Positions 42,589-51,653 of a stretch of 64,000 nt of DNA are shown one piece after another (position 1 is the first letter of the stretch; each line of letters starts with the position of its first letter). The position numbers and the translations under genes were made by a program. The DNA is from Candidatus Aminicenantota bacterium. GTDB taxonomy: Bacteria > Acidobacteriota > Aminicenantia > JAMOAD01. The DNA lies in NCBI GenBank assembly GCA_027061995.1, contig JAMOUT010000100.1:1-64000 (forward strand), given 5' to 3'. The notes under the pieces were generated by a model. The model was given only the letters and a program-made list of their open reading frames with translations, was not told the DNA's origin and did no database searches.

Positions 42589-43114
42589 ATTATGGGAAGA
42601 CTTTTTAAATTCTCAAAAAGAAAATACGGACAAAGGTTGTCAATTAATAGTTTCATCTTTAAAAAAGGGGAACAAACTACTTATAGCGGGCAATGGAGGA
42701 AGTTCGGCTCAAGCTTCCCATTTTGTAGCGGAAATTCTCGGGAGATTTGAGAAAAACATAGTTCCTTATCCCGCGGTAAGTTTAAGCGGCGATATCTCCA
42801 CAATAACGGCTTTATCAAATGATTTCGGATATGAGAATATCTTTTCTTACCAAATCGAGGGATTAGGCAAAGAGGAAGATGTTTTTATAGGACTCAGCAC
42901 AAGCGGAAAATCAAAAAATATTATAAAAGCGCTGGAAAAAGCAAAGGAAAAAAAACTATATACAATTGCTCTTATCGGAAATGATTCAACCGCTTTAGAG
43001 GGGTTAAGCGATATTATTATAAAGGTTCCCTCCTCAAGAACCGCAAGAATTCAGGAGCTTCATCTGTATGTTTTACACAGTTTTGCGGAAGCGGTTGACA
43101 GAGAATTAAGATAA
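42572..43114 (+). CDS. gmhA: SIS-domain phosphoheptose isomerase (GmhA-like)
   Basis: The 180-residue SIS-domain protein contains LIAGNGGSSAQASHFVAEILGRFE, the diagnostic GmhA signature, then AVSLSGDISTITALSNDFGYENIFSYQIEGLG and GLSTSGKSKNIIKALEKA, and ends ELHLYVLHSFAEAVDREL. GmhA makes D-glycero-D-manno-heptose 7-phosphate from sedoheptulose 7-phosphate for the lipopolysaccharide core or S-layer glycan. Its presence agrees with a heptose-bearing surface. It ends the dnaX plus-strand run, eight bases into the convergent radical-SAM gene. An AGGAAAGAGAAA Shine-Dalgarno lies inside plsC. Confidence 0.92.
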   Translation: MKEIIELWEDFLNSQKENTDKGCQLIVSSLKKGNKLLIAGNGGSSAQASHFVAEILGRFEKNIVPYPAVSLSGDISTITALSNDFGYENIFSYQIEGLGKEEDVFIGLSTSGKSKNIIKALEKAKEKKLYTIALIGNDSTALEGLSDIIIKVPSSRTARIQELHLYVLHSFAEAVDRELR

Positions 43115-45541
43115 ATTATCTTTTAATAACACCTTGAACTTGATTATATGTGAAGGGATATATTCTTTCATTATTAATTTAAATAGTTTATAAGGGTTGA
43201 AAGCTTTAGTAGGGTCATAGTTAAAATAAAAAAGAAAGATATCATCTTTAAAATCGAGTCTGTCAAACTCTTTAATATCAGCATGATTGATAATCTCTTT
43301 AAAATCATCCTTAAGATACTGTTTTCCTATCTTAAAACCTATGGCTTTTGTTAATTTTGAAAATTTTAAACTATTATCCGGTAATAGTATTGCTCTATTA
43401 AAGGATAATCCTTTTATCGAGACTTTATTCAGCTCCTTTAATAATTCATTATTAAAAAGCTTTCGCGAACGAATTTCAAAAACATCCTCTTCAAGAAATG
43501 CACCGAGAGGGTCCGAGTATAAAAAAGAGATTTTTATTTTAGGGTGATATCCTTGAGTAAATTCAAATTCCAAAGGGCTTCTCCTGATAATCCTTTCTAT
43601 TACCCGAGATATCTCTATCCCCGAAAGAAAATTTGCGGGGAAAGTTTTACTGTAAAATATTAAATAGCGATATATTTTTCCCTCCTTTATCTCATCAACC
43701 GATTCAAGATTAGGAATTGTAGTATCTTCGTGTTGATTTCTTATAATATTATTAACAGGGAATATACAACCTTTACACTCTGCACAATCTCTTTCAATAC
43801 ATGACTCTGTTCTTAATGCTTTTTTACTTTTTAAAAATTCTTCCAAAAGGAAACCGCTTTTTATCCCTGTGTCAATAACCTGAAAATGTAAAGGGGTGGC
43901 AATATCAATCTTATCCAAGAATATATCAGGGTCAATTTTGCTTTCTCTTATAGCTTTTTCCCAAGCATTAAAATCCAATTCATTGTCCCAAGCATCAAAT
44001 CGTGCCCCTGATTGAAAGGCTCTGTAAATTATATCAGAAACTCTGATATCCCCTCTTGAAAGCAATGATTCAAGATAAGCTGTTTTATAGGAATGAAATT
44101 TCAGAAAAATCTCCTTTCTGTTTCTTATCTTATCAAGAATATAATTTTGCTTTTCTTGTATTTCCTTCTCTTTGGAAAAGCCGCACCATTGAAAAGGGGT
44201 GTGCGGTTTGGGAATAAATGTTGATATTGTAACGGAAATCCTTAACTTTCGTTTATATTTTCTCCCCAAGTTAGATGTTTTAATAAGTATATCGATTATA
44301 CCGTCAATATCCTCCATTGTTTCCGAGGGCAAGCCTATCATAAAATAGAATTTTATTGTTCTCCATCCGTAATTGTATGCAAGCTCCAATGAGTTAAATA
44401 TCTCTTCGTCTGTTACATATTTATTGATAACTTTTCTTAATCTTTCTGTTCCTGCTTCGGGAACTATCGTGAATCCTGTTTTTCTAACTTTCTTAATTAT
44501 CTCAAGCATTATCTTTTTTATCTTGGTTGGTCTTAGAGAGGGTAAACCGATAGCGATTCTTTTATTTTTCAGATGATTAAAAATTGAAACCATTATTTTT
44601 TCCAAGAAAGGGTAATCGGCGGTGCTAAGTGAAGATAGGGAAAAATCCTCGAATCCGGTTGTTTGTGCTGTTCTTATAATATAATCTATCAGATAGTCGG
44701 GGTTTCTCCACCTGAAAGGGTGATAAACAAATGAAGCCTGGCAGAATCTACATTTTTGAGGACAGCCTCTCGCAATCTCCACACTTAACCTATCAAAAAC
44801 TATCTCCGTGTTAGGAACAATAGGATTTTCGGGAAGGGGATATTTATCAAGATTTTTAACATACCCTTTTTTAACTATTAATCTTTTATTTTTATCATAA
44901 GGGATTAAAAATTTCCCCTCTTTTTTTCTATCATAATATTTAGGGATATAAACCCCTTTTTCCTCCGAAAGTGACTTTATAATCTCCTCTCTTTTAAACT
45001 TTTTCTCTTTTTTTCTCTTTATTTTTTCCAAAATATTGAAAAAATTCGCTTCCGCATCTCCTATATAAAAAACATCGATAAAAGGGGCAATCGGTTCAGG
45101 ATTGAAAACATTTACACCTCCGGCAAAAACTATCGGGTCATCTTCCGCTCTTTCTTTTGAGAAAACAGGTATATCAGAGAGTTCAAGTATATTCAAAAGA
45201 TTTGTATAATCAAGCTCGGAAAGAAGGGAAAAACCCAGGATATCAAATTCTTTAATTGGTTTTTTACTTTCAATAGAAAAAAGGGGAATATGATTTTTTC
45301 TTAATTTAAGCTCCAAATCTTTTGCGGGTGAAAAAACCCTTTCAGCGAGAATTCCCTGTATTGAATTTATGTAATGATACAATATTGGAATCCCCATATG
45401 AGACATCCCTATTTCGTATAAATCGGGATAAGATAAAACGACTTTTAAAACTGTATTGTTCCAATTTTTAATTATGGAGTTTAATTCACCACCAAGGTAT
45501 CTTGAAGGTTTTTCCAAATCTTGAAAAAAAGAGAGTTCCAT
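43106..45541 (-). CDS. TIGR03960 radical-SAM protein fused to a TIGR03936 (DUF2344) domain
   Basis: An 811-residue fusion. The N-terminal half has a B12-binding-like region (SYPDLYEIGMSHMGIPILYHYIN, FAGGVNVFNPEPIAPFIDVF) and a radical-SAM core with IARGCPQKCRFCQASFVYHP (the CxxxCxxC cluster), FTIVPEAGTERLRKVINK and IGLPSETMEDIDGIIDIL. A Cys cluster (CIERDCAECKGC) follows. The C-terminal about 200 residues match DUF2344: YLIFYSKTFPANFLSGIEISRVIERIIRRS, FEFTQGYHPKIKISFLYSDPLG. The family is widespread and often next to ribonuclease G, rplU or rod-shape genes. Its reaction is not established; tRNA or rRNA modification has been suggested. Here it ends the mre-mrd-rod operon, two bases after rodA. 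Confidence 0.9.
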   Translation of the reverse strand: MELSFFQDLEKPSRYLGGELNSIIKNWNNTVLKVVLSYPDLYEIGMSHMGIPILYHYINSIQGILAERVFSPAKDLELKLRKNHIPLFSIESKKPIKEFDILGFSLLSELDYTNLLNILELSDIPVFSKERAEDDPIVFAGGVNVFNPEPIAPFIDVFYIGDAEANFFNILEKIKRKKEKKFKREEIIKSLSEEKGVYIPKYYDRKKEGKFLIPYDKNKRLIVKKGYVKNLDKYPLPENPIVPNTEIVFDRLSVEIARGCPQKCRFCQASFVYHPFRWRNPDYLIDYIIRTAQTTGFEDFSLSSLSTADYPFLEKIMVSIFNHLKNKRIAIGLPSLRPTKIKKIMLEIIKKVRKTGFTIVPEAGTERLRKVINKYVTDEEIFNSLELAYNYGWRTIKFYFMIGLPSETMEDIDGIIDILIKTSNLGRKYKRKLRISVTISTFIPKPHTPFQWCGFSKEKEIQEKQNYILDKIRNRKEIFLKFHSYKTAYLESLLSRGDIRVSDIIYRAFQSGARFDAWDNELDFNAWEKAIRESKIDPDIFLDKIDIATPLHFQVIDTGIKSGFLLEEFLKSKKALRTESCIERDCAECKGCIFPVNNIIRNQHEDTTIPNLESVDEIKEGKIYRYLIFYSKTFPANFLSGIEISRVIERIIRRSPLEFEFTQGYHPKIKISFLYSDPLGAFLEEDVFEIRSRKLFNNELLKELNKVSIKGLSFNRAILLPDNSLKFSKLTKAIGFKIGKQYLKDDFKEIINHADIKEFDRLDFKDDIFLFYFNYDPTKAFNPYKLFKLIMKEYIPSHIIKFKVLLKDNLS

Positions 45542-45543
45542 AT

Positions 45544-46629
45544 CTAACTCTTGATAAATCTGGAAAGATATACATTTTCCACGAGGCCAAGTAAAGAAAA
45601 TATGGTGATAATAGAGGAACCTCCGTAACTAAAAAGGGGAAAAGTTATTCCTGCAACAGGGAATTTACCTATACATACAAGAACATTAATTAAGAAATGA
45701 AAAAACAGAGTTCCCAAAACTAACCCTGATAACATAATATTTTCTATGGTTTCCGATGTAACTCCGATTTTATATATGATATAAAAAAGATACAAAAACA
45801 GCCATAGAACAAAAGTGACACCGACAAACCCGAATTCCTCCGCAAAGACGGATAAAATAAAATCAGTGTGTTGTGCGGGCAAAAATCCCAACTTTTTCTG
45901 AGTTCCTTTCAAATATCCCTTACCTTTAAATCCTCCCGAGCCAATTGTGATTTTTGATTGTAGGGTATGATAACCATATCCGAGAGGGTCTTGTTCAGGG
46001 TGTAAAAAATTGATTATCCTTTTTTTATGGTAATCCTTGAGAACATAATTCCAAGATACAACTGATAAAATTATGGCGAGAAATATAAAAAGTATAGCCA
46101 AATTTTTTTTAAGTCCGAATATTATTAAAAAAGTTAATATTATAAAGCCATATGTTAATACGGTCCCGAAATCTGGTTGTAAAAAAATCAAAAAGACGGG
46201 AATTCCCACAATAACCGATATTTTAATAAAATCCATAAAATCAATGGGACCCTCAAAATGTTTCCTGAAAATTTTTACTATCATAAGAATAACAAATATT
46301 TTTCCTATTTCAGACGGCTGAATACCGAAGCCACCTATTTTTAACCATGATTTTGCTCCCGATACTTTTTCACCAAAGAAGATTAAATATATTAGTGAAA
46401 TAATAATGATGGAGTAAAACGGAGTGGAGAGATTAAGAAGTTTTTCCAAATTAATTACCGAGAAAAACAGAAAACAGATAGTGGCGAAAAACAGGAAAAA
46501 AAGTTGTTTTTCATAGAAAAAAGAGCCATTTGTTTTATGAATGGAATAAAGCGTGAGAATTCCGATTAATGATATGAGAAACGGAATAAAAAAAAGCTGA
46601 TAATTAAAATACTTTACGAGATTTTTCAT
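45544..46629 (-). CDS. rodA: Rod-shape SEDS glycosyltransferase RodA
   Basis: A 361-residue polytopic membrane protein of the SEDS family with about ten helices. Motifs include GFGIQPSEIGKIFVILMIVKIFRKH (QPSE), FLQPDFGTVLTYGFIILTFL (PDxGT), the catalytic-loop FLHPEQDPLGYGYHTLQSKI, GSGGFKGKGYLKGTQKKLGFLPAQHTDFILSVFAEEFGF, and GKFPVAGITFPLFSYGGSS. RodA polymerises lipid II glycan strands with the PBP2 transpeptidase during elongation. mrdA overlaps its start by four bases, forming the usual mrdA-rodA pair, followed here by the radical-SAM gene. Confidence 0.97.
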   Translation of the reverse strand: MKNLVKYFNYQLFFIPFLISLIGILTLYSIHKTNGSFFYEKQLFFLFFATICFLFFSVINLEKLLNLSTPFYSIIIISLIYLIFFGEKVSGAKSWLKIGGFGIQPSEIGKIFVILMIVKIFRKHFEGPIDFMDFIKISVIVGIPVFLIFLQPDFGTVLTYGFIILTFLIIFGLKKNLAILFIFLAIILSVVSWNYVLKDYHKKRIINFLHPEQDPLGYGYHTLQSKITIGSGGFKGKGYLKGTQKKLGFLPAQHTDFILSVFAEEFGFVGVTFVLWLFLYLFYIIYKIGVTSETIENIMLSGLVLGTLFFHFLINVLVCIGKFPVAGITFPLFSYGGSSIITIFSLLGLVENVYLSRFIKS

Positions 46630-48443
46630 CTTAAATCCTTAAAATACATCTTTATTATTTTTCCTGCTATCGGTGCCGCAATCTCGCCACCGCCACCACT
46701 GTGTTCAATCATTACAACCACAACAATCTCGGGGTTCTTTCTCGGAGCAAAAGCACCGAACCATGCATGATTACTCCATCTTTTTTCTTTTTTATTTTTT
46801 ACCTTTGACTTTAGTGTTTCTTTACTAATAACTTGGACGGTGCTTGTTTTACCACATATATCAATTCCTTGGACCTGTGCAAGTTTCCCCGTTCCTTTCT
46901 CACCGTTTACAACCCTCCACATCCCTTTAATGATTTTTTCAAAATTTTGTTTTTTTATAGGAACTTTTTTCATCTTATATTTTGGAAAAATCTTTTTTTT
47001 ATCATTATTATAATATTTTAGAAGGTGCGGGGTGATATAATAACCTCTGTTGGCTATTATTGAAAACATTTGCGCTATTTGCAACGGGGTAACCAAAATA
47101 GGTCCCTGCCCGATTGATACGGATATTGTTTCTCCCGGAAACCATATCAGATTATATATTTTTTTCTTCCATGTTCTTGAAGGAACAAGACCACTCTTCT
47201 CTCCAACAAGATCAATTCCTGTTTTTTCTCCCAATCCCATCATTGTCGCATAATGTTTTATTACATCTATTTTCAATGATTTTCCGAGCATATAAAAATA
47301 TACATCGCAAGATTGTTCTATCGCCGATATTAAATTCATAGGACCATGTCCGCTTGTCTTCCAGCAATGAAAAATCTTTTTGTATATCTCTTTATAGCCA
47401 TAACAATTGACAATGGATCTTTCACTAATCAACCTCTCCTCAAGACCTGCAAGTCCCACGACAAGTTTAAAAATAGAACCGGGAGAATAAAGCCCTTTTA
47501 TCGTTTTATTTATTAAAGGCTTACCCTCTTTATTTATAAGAGCCTCCCATTCTTGTTGAGAGAAATAGGATGTGAAAATATTGGGATTAAAAAGAGGGGT
47601 TGAAACAAGGGACAAGATCTCACCGTTTTTCGGATTTAAAACAATCACGGAACCGATTCTCTTTTCATCAATCAAAAGTTTTTCTATTTTTCTCTGAAGA
47701 GTGGAATCAATTGTTAAATTAAGTGTATATCCCTGTTTCGGGGGAATACTTTTGATGATTTTATTTAAAACACCGCGGCTGTTTACCACCTGTATTCTCT
47801 CCCCTTTTTCACCTTTAATTAATTTTTCATAATATTTTTCAATCCCGGTTTTTCCTACGAAATCTCCTATGTTCAAATTATATTTTCTTATCTCTTTTTG
47901 ATTAGCTTCCCCTACATAACCTATGAAACTTGAACCGGTTTCTCCTAATACATATAATCTTCTCGGTGAAATCCTTAGGGAGATATTGTTAAATTCCTCT
48001 TGATTAGAATAAAAATAATTTACATCTTTAAAAGAAAGATCTTCGTCGGACAGATAATATGTTCCGAAGTTTCTTAATGAATTGATTGTTTTATTCTTTT
48101 TATTGTATATATTTAAAAATTTTTTTAGTTGCTTTATAGTCCTTATTTTTCGTTTTCCCATCAGATTTTCCCTTGGGATTATGAGATCAAAGGATAATCT
48201 GTTATCAGCAATAATATTTCCTTCTCTGTCTTTTATCAAGCCTCTTAACGGAGTTAGCTTTTCTATCTTTTTTATGTTTCTTGTTGAAAGTCCTGAATAA
48301 TAATCGTATTTGACGATTTGAATCTTACCGAAAAAAAGCAACAGAATGGTAAAAGTAAATATTATAAAAAGGAAAAAAATTTTAATATTTCTTTTCCTTT
48401 TCAAAAGATAAAGTCTTTTTCTATATACTGTTTTTTCAAACAT
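46626..48443 (-). CDS. mrdA: Penicillin-binding protein 2 (elongation transpeptidase)
   Basis: A 605-residue class B PBP: one N-terminal membrane segment (IKIFFLFIIFTFTILLLFFGKI), the pedestal with LTPLRGLIKDREGNIIADN and VGKTGIEKYYEKLIKGEKG, then a transpeptidase domain. The active-site Ser lies in GLYSPGSIFKLVVGLAGLEE (SxxK), the second motif is EQSCDVYFYMLG (SCD), and the third is DICGKTSTVQV. The last is unusual because the common KTG or KSG appears as KTS. PBP2 cross-links peptidoglycan with RodA during lateral growth. The start overlaps mreD by eight bases. Confidence 0.96.
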   Translation of the reverse strand: MFEKTVYRKRLYLLKRKRNIKIFFLFIIFTFTILLLFFGKIQIVKYDYYSGLSTRNIKKIEKLTPLRGLIKDREGNIIADNRLSFDLIIPRENLMGKRKIRTIKQLKKFLNIYNKKNKTINSLRNFGTYYLSDEDLSFKDVNYFYSNQEEFNNISLRISPRRLYVLGETGSSFIGYVGEANQKEIRKYNLNIGDFVGKTGIEKYYEKLIKGEKGERIQVVNSRGVLNKIIKSIPPKQGYTLNLTIDSTLQRKIEKLLIDEKRIGSVIVLNPKNGEILSLVSTPLFNPNIFTSYFSQQEWEALINKEGKPLINKTIKGLYSPGSIFKLVVGLAGLEERLISERSIVNCYGYKEIYKKIFHCWKTSGHGPMNLISAIEQSCDVYFYMLGKSLKIDVIKHYATMMGLGEKTGIDLVGEKSGLVPSRTWKKKIYNLIWFPGETISVSIGQGPILVTPLQIAQMFSIIANRGYYITPHLLKYYNNDKKKIFPKYKMKKVPIKKQNFEKIIKGMWRVVNGEKGTGKLAQVQGIDICGKTSTVQVISKETLKSKVKNKKEKRWSNHAWFGAFAPRKNPEIVVVVMIEHSGGGGEIAAPIAGKIIKMYFKDLR

Positions 48444-48921
48444 TACTCACTCTTTCATAAGGTAAGGCGAAAAAGAGTAAAATGGTTAATACTATTCCCA
48501 TGATTAAGGGTTTTAATAATAGAAGGGATGTTATGGATAATATGGTATCAAATTCAAAGAATTTCAAAAGGAATATTTCTGCCAGAGATTTTAAAAACAG
48601 AGCGGAAACAATTAAAAAAAAACGATCCATATGTTTCTTTAATACAAAATTATCTGTTATTTTTATAATATAAAAACTCATTATTAAATATGATAGCGAA
48701 GAAAGTCCGAGAGGTGTTATAGACAGAGCGTCTATCAATAACCCTATTAAAAAGGCCTCTATCAATAGAAGACTATGATCCTTATGTTGAAAATGCTCGA
48801 AAAATATTATGAAAGGGAAAAGTTCAAAATAAAAAACAAAACTAAAAGAGGTTTTTTCAAGATAAAATTGGATTATTGCTATAACAAAAGTTAAAATAAT
48901 AATTTTTATAAAATGTTTCAT
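48436..48921 (-). CDS. mreD: Rod-shape-determining protein MreD
   Basis: A 161-residue integral membrane protein with about five helices, in the expected place between mreC and mrdA. The pattern IQFYLEKTSFSFVFYFELFPFIIFF...LLIEAFLIGLLIDALSITPLGLSSLSYLIMSF has the MreD signature GLxxDxxxxxPLG. MreD completes the MreBCD elongation complex in the inner membrane. It overlaps mreC by four bases and mrdA by eight. Sequence conservation in this family is low, so context carries much of the call. Confidence 0.9.
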   Translation of the reverse strand: MKHFIKIIILTFVIAIIQFYLEKTSFSFVFYFELFPFIIFFEHFQHKDHSLLLIEAFLIGLLIDALSITPLGLSSLSYLIMSFYIIKITDNFVLKKHMDRFFLIVSALFLKSLAEIFLLKFFEFDTILSITSLLLLKPLIMGIVLTILLFFALPYERVSNV

Positions 48922-49697
48922 CTTTTTATAATTCCCACCACTCTTGCATTCTTTTTAAAAAAATTGATATCAACTGTAACCTTAAGGTAATAATAACTTT
49001 TCGATATTTTTTTTACTCTTCCTATAACAATATTTTCAGGAAAAAGATTATCAAGTCCGGATGTTTTAACAATGGAACTCTCACTTATTTTTGATGTCCT
49101 TTTAATATATTTTACAATTCCCTCTTTTTTTCCGGTTCCGAAAAATATCCCCAACTCTTCATCCTTTCCTATTTTAACTCCTGCACCGAATTTACTACTG
49201 GAAACCAACATAACTTTTGCGGTATGAGGTGATATAGGCCCTATTACTTTCCCTATTAAATTACCTTTTTCGTCAATAATCGTATCATCCTTTTTAACAT
49301 CATCAATATATCCTTTATTAATGATAAGAGTTTCGTATGGGGCATATATATCCCATGAAATTATTCTCGCTATTTTTTGCCCTTTTTTTATTGGTAATTG
49401 TAATCCTTTATTAATAATAAAATTTTTTAAATAAAGATTTTCATTTCTCAGTTCTATTATCTCTTTTTTTAAACTTATGTTTTCCAAAAATGTTTTTTTA
49501 TGGATTTTAGTGGATTGAAAAAGATGCTCAATCTTAGTTGTTTGATTTTCAAAGAGATTATAAGTCTCAGTATAAAGATGATATATAATATTCTTCAGAT
49601 TTAAAATATTTTTATAACCTTGCGAACCAAGAGACAGAATTGTTAATGAAATTATTAATAATATGAAGAAAAATTTGTTTTCTTTATTTCCGAGCAT
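48918..49697 (-). CDS. mreC: Rod-shape-determining protein MreC
   Basis: A 259-residue bitopic protein with an N-terminal membrane helix (FFFILLIISLTILSLGSQGY). A periplasmic coiled coil (KKTFLENISLKKEIIELRNENLYLKNFI, about residues 66-93) leads to two beta-barrel domains with the family wording IARIISWDIYAPYETLIINKGYIDDVKKDDTIIDEKGNLIGKVI, TAKVMLVSSSKFGAGVKI and IVKTSGLDNLFPENIVIGRVKKI. MreC connects MreB and MreD to PBP2. It begins three bases after mreB, as in most bacteria. Confidence 0.95.
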   Translation of the reverse strand: MLGNKENKFFFILLIISLTILSLGSQGYKNILNLKNIIYHLYTETYNLFENQTTKIEHLFQSTKIHKKTFLENISLKKEIIELRNENLYLKNFIINKGLQLPIKKGQKIARIISWDIYAPYETLIINKGYIDDVKKDDTIIDEKGNLIGKVIGPISPHTAKVMLVSSSKFGAGVKIGKDEELGIFFGTGKKEGIVKYIKRTSKISESSIVKTSGLDNLFPENIVIGRVKKISKSYYYLKVTVDINFFKKNARVVGIIKR

Positions 49698-49700
49698 TAG

Positions 49701-50729
49701 TTATGGAATGGTAACCTTTTTTAAGAGATCTATATCTTCTAATATTTTACCCGCTCCTATAACAACCGATGAAAGAGGTTCGTCGGTTGTGAAAATAGGA
49801 AGTTGGGTTTCCTCTCTTAATCTTATGTCAAGTGCTTTGAGCAGAGAACCTCCTCCCGTTAAAACAATCCCTCTATCAACAATATCTGCGGCTAATTCGG
49901 GAGGGGTATTTTCGAGTGTGCTTCTGACGACTTCTATTAAAGCCTCAATAGGATGCTTTAAAGCTTCTCTGATTTCAGCATCATTTATAACGATTGTTTT
50001 AGGTATCCCATCTTTAAGGTCCCTTCCCTTTATCTCCATTGATAATGTTTCTTCAAGAGGAAAAGCTGTTCCTATCTTTATTTTAATTTGTTCGGCGGTT
50101 CTTTCACCGATCAAAAGATTATACTTTTTCTTAATATAATGTATTATTGCGACATCCATCTCATTTCCGGCCACTTTGATAGAGCGAGAGTGGACAATTC
50201 CCGCAAGAGAGATAACCGCAACATCAGTTGTCCCTCCCCCTATATCAACAATCATGTTTCCCGCAGGCTCAACGATGGGAAGGTCGGCTCCTATTGAGGC
50301 AGCCATTGCTTGTTCCACAAGATATACTTCCCTTGCCCGAGCTCTAAATGCAGCATCTTTAACAGCTCTTTTTTCCACCTGAGTGATTCCGGAGGGAATC
50401 CCGATGACAATACGAGGCCTTATGAGATGTTTTCTCTCCTTTGCCTTTTCTATAAAATACTCCAGCATTTTTTCAGTTACATCAAAGTCCGCAATAACAC
50501 CGTCTTTCATAGGGCGAATTGCTACAATATTTGCGGGGGTTTTCCCTAACATATTTTTTGCTTTTAAACCAACAGCTTCGGGTTTCCCTGTTAATTTATT
50601 TAAAGCAACAATAGAAGGCTCTCTTATAACTATTCCTTTTCCGCGCATATAAACAAGGGTATTTGCCGTTCCAAGGTCAATCGCCAAATCACAAGAAAAC
50701 TGATCAAAAATCCAAGTTCCCAATCCCAT
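49701..50729 (-). CDS. mreB: Actin-like rod-shape protein MreB
   Basis: The 342-residue bacterial actin has phosphate loop CDLAIDLGTANTLVYMRGKG, second phosphate motif MIVDIGGGTTDVAVISLAG, connect motifs IGIPSGITQVEKRAVKDAAFRARAREVYLVEQAMAA and the adenosine loop GIVLTGGGSLLKALDIRL. MreB polymerises on the inner membrane with ATP and steers peptidoglycan insertion, so rod shape is inferred for this cell. Its start overlaps nothing but immediately follows the GGDEF gene stop, with a GAGGAGGAAGA Shine-Dalgarno inside that gene. Confidence 0.98.
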   Translation of the reverse strand: MGLGTWIFDQFSCDLAIDLGTANTLVYMRGKGIVIREPSIVALNKLTGKPEAVGLKAKNMLGKTPANIVAIRPMKDGVIADFDVTEKMLEYFIEKAKERKHLIRPRIVIGIPSGITQVEKRAVKDAAFRARAREVYLVEQAMAASIGADLPIVEPAGNMIVDIGGGTTDVAVISLAGIVHSRSIKVAGNEMDVAIIHYIKKKYNLLIGERTAEQIKIKIGTAFPLEETLSMEIKGRDLKDGIPKTIVINDAEIREALKHPIEALIEVVRSTLENTPPELAADIVDRGIVLTGGGSLLKALDIRLREETQLPIFTTDEPLSSVVIGAGKILEDIDLLKKVTIP

Positions 50730-51653
50730 TTATTCTTCCTCCTCATAACATTCTACCCCGTCTTTGCCCCTTTTTTTTACTTTATACATAGCCTTGTCCG
50801 CTTTAGAAATAAGTTCTTCAACTTCATTAGAATCATCAGGGAAAGTTGAAATTCCCAAACTTGCGGTTATTTTTATATTCAAATTTTCATTTTTCAAAAA
50901 TTCGAATGATTTTATTTTTTTTCTTATTCTCTCCGCTATCACTTTTGTCTCTTTCTTTCTTGCTCCGAAAATAATTATAAGAAATTCATCTCCACCGAAT
51001 CTACCGACAATATCGGAATTCCTCGTATTTTTTCGCAGTAATCTTCCCACTTCCATAAGAAGTTTACCCCCGTAAAGATGACCGTAAGTATCATTTACTT
51101 TTTTCAGCCCGTCAAGATCAAGGAAAATTATGGAAAAGAAAGTATTGTATCTAAGCGCCCTTTCACTCTCTTTTTTCAAATATTCCCTGAGATATCTATT
51201 GTTGTAGAGTCCCGTAAATTCATCATGAAAAGACAATTTTCTAACTCTGTGTAATTTTATGAAATACAAAAACACATTTTTTACAAAAAGTTGCATCCTT
51301 TTTTCTTTTTCTTCGGTTAACCGTTTGTCTGTTCCTATCAGTATCCATCCGCTAATGGAATCTTGTTCCGATTCAAAACAAAAAGTGTATTCGAATCCGT
51401 TTTTGGTTTGCATTACCGAGTCTTTTGCAGGTAATAATAATTTATCCTGATGTTCTATCTCTTGCAGATATTTATCTGCGAACCTATATTCGCTTACTTT
51501 TTCCTGAGATAAAAGAAATAGTATTATTGATTTTAATGAAAATCGTTCTTTTAAAATAATCATCAACATCTCAATAAGTTTTTTTAAATCATCCTCTATG
51601 TTTATGTTTTGGATAAGTTCATAGAAAGTTTCCAATTCTATTATTTTACTCAT
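50730..51653 (-). CDS. GGDEF-domain diguanylate cyclase
   Basis: A 307-residue soluble protein. The N-terminal about 145 residues form a GAF-like sensor (LIEMLMIILKERFSLKSIILFLL...GFEYTFCFESEQDSISGWILIG). The C-terminus is a GGDEF domain: DEFTGLYNNRYLREYL, FFSIIFLDLDGLKKVNDTYGHLYGGKLL, and the active site GRFGGDEFLIIIFG, with intact GGDEF and a late ITASLGISTFPDD. An RxxD inhibitory site is not obvious in the usual spot. It makes cyclic di-GMP from GTP. The gene directly precedes mreB and overlaps the FecR gene, suggesting co-expression with the elongation machinery. Confidence 0.93.
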   Translation of the reverse strand: MSKIIELETFYELIQNINIEDDLKKLIEMLMIILKERFSLKSIILFLLSQEKVSEYRFADKYLQEIEHQDKLLLPAKDSVMQTKNGFEYTFCFESEQDSISGWILIGTDKRLTEEKEKRMQLFVKNVFLYFIKLHRVRKLSFHDEFTGLYNNRYLREYLKKESERALRYNTFFSIIFLDLDGLKKVNDTYGHLYGGKLLMEVGRLLRKNTRNSDIVGRFGGDEFLIIIFGARKKETKVIAERIRKKIKSFEFLKNENLNIKITASLGISTFPDDSNEVEELISKADKAMYKVKKRGKDGVECYEEEE

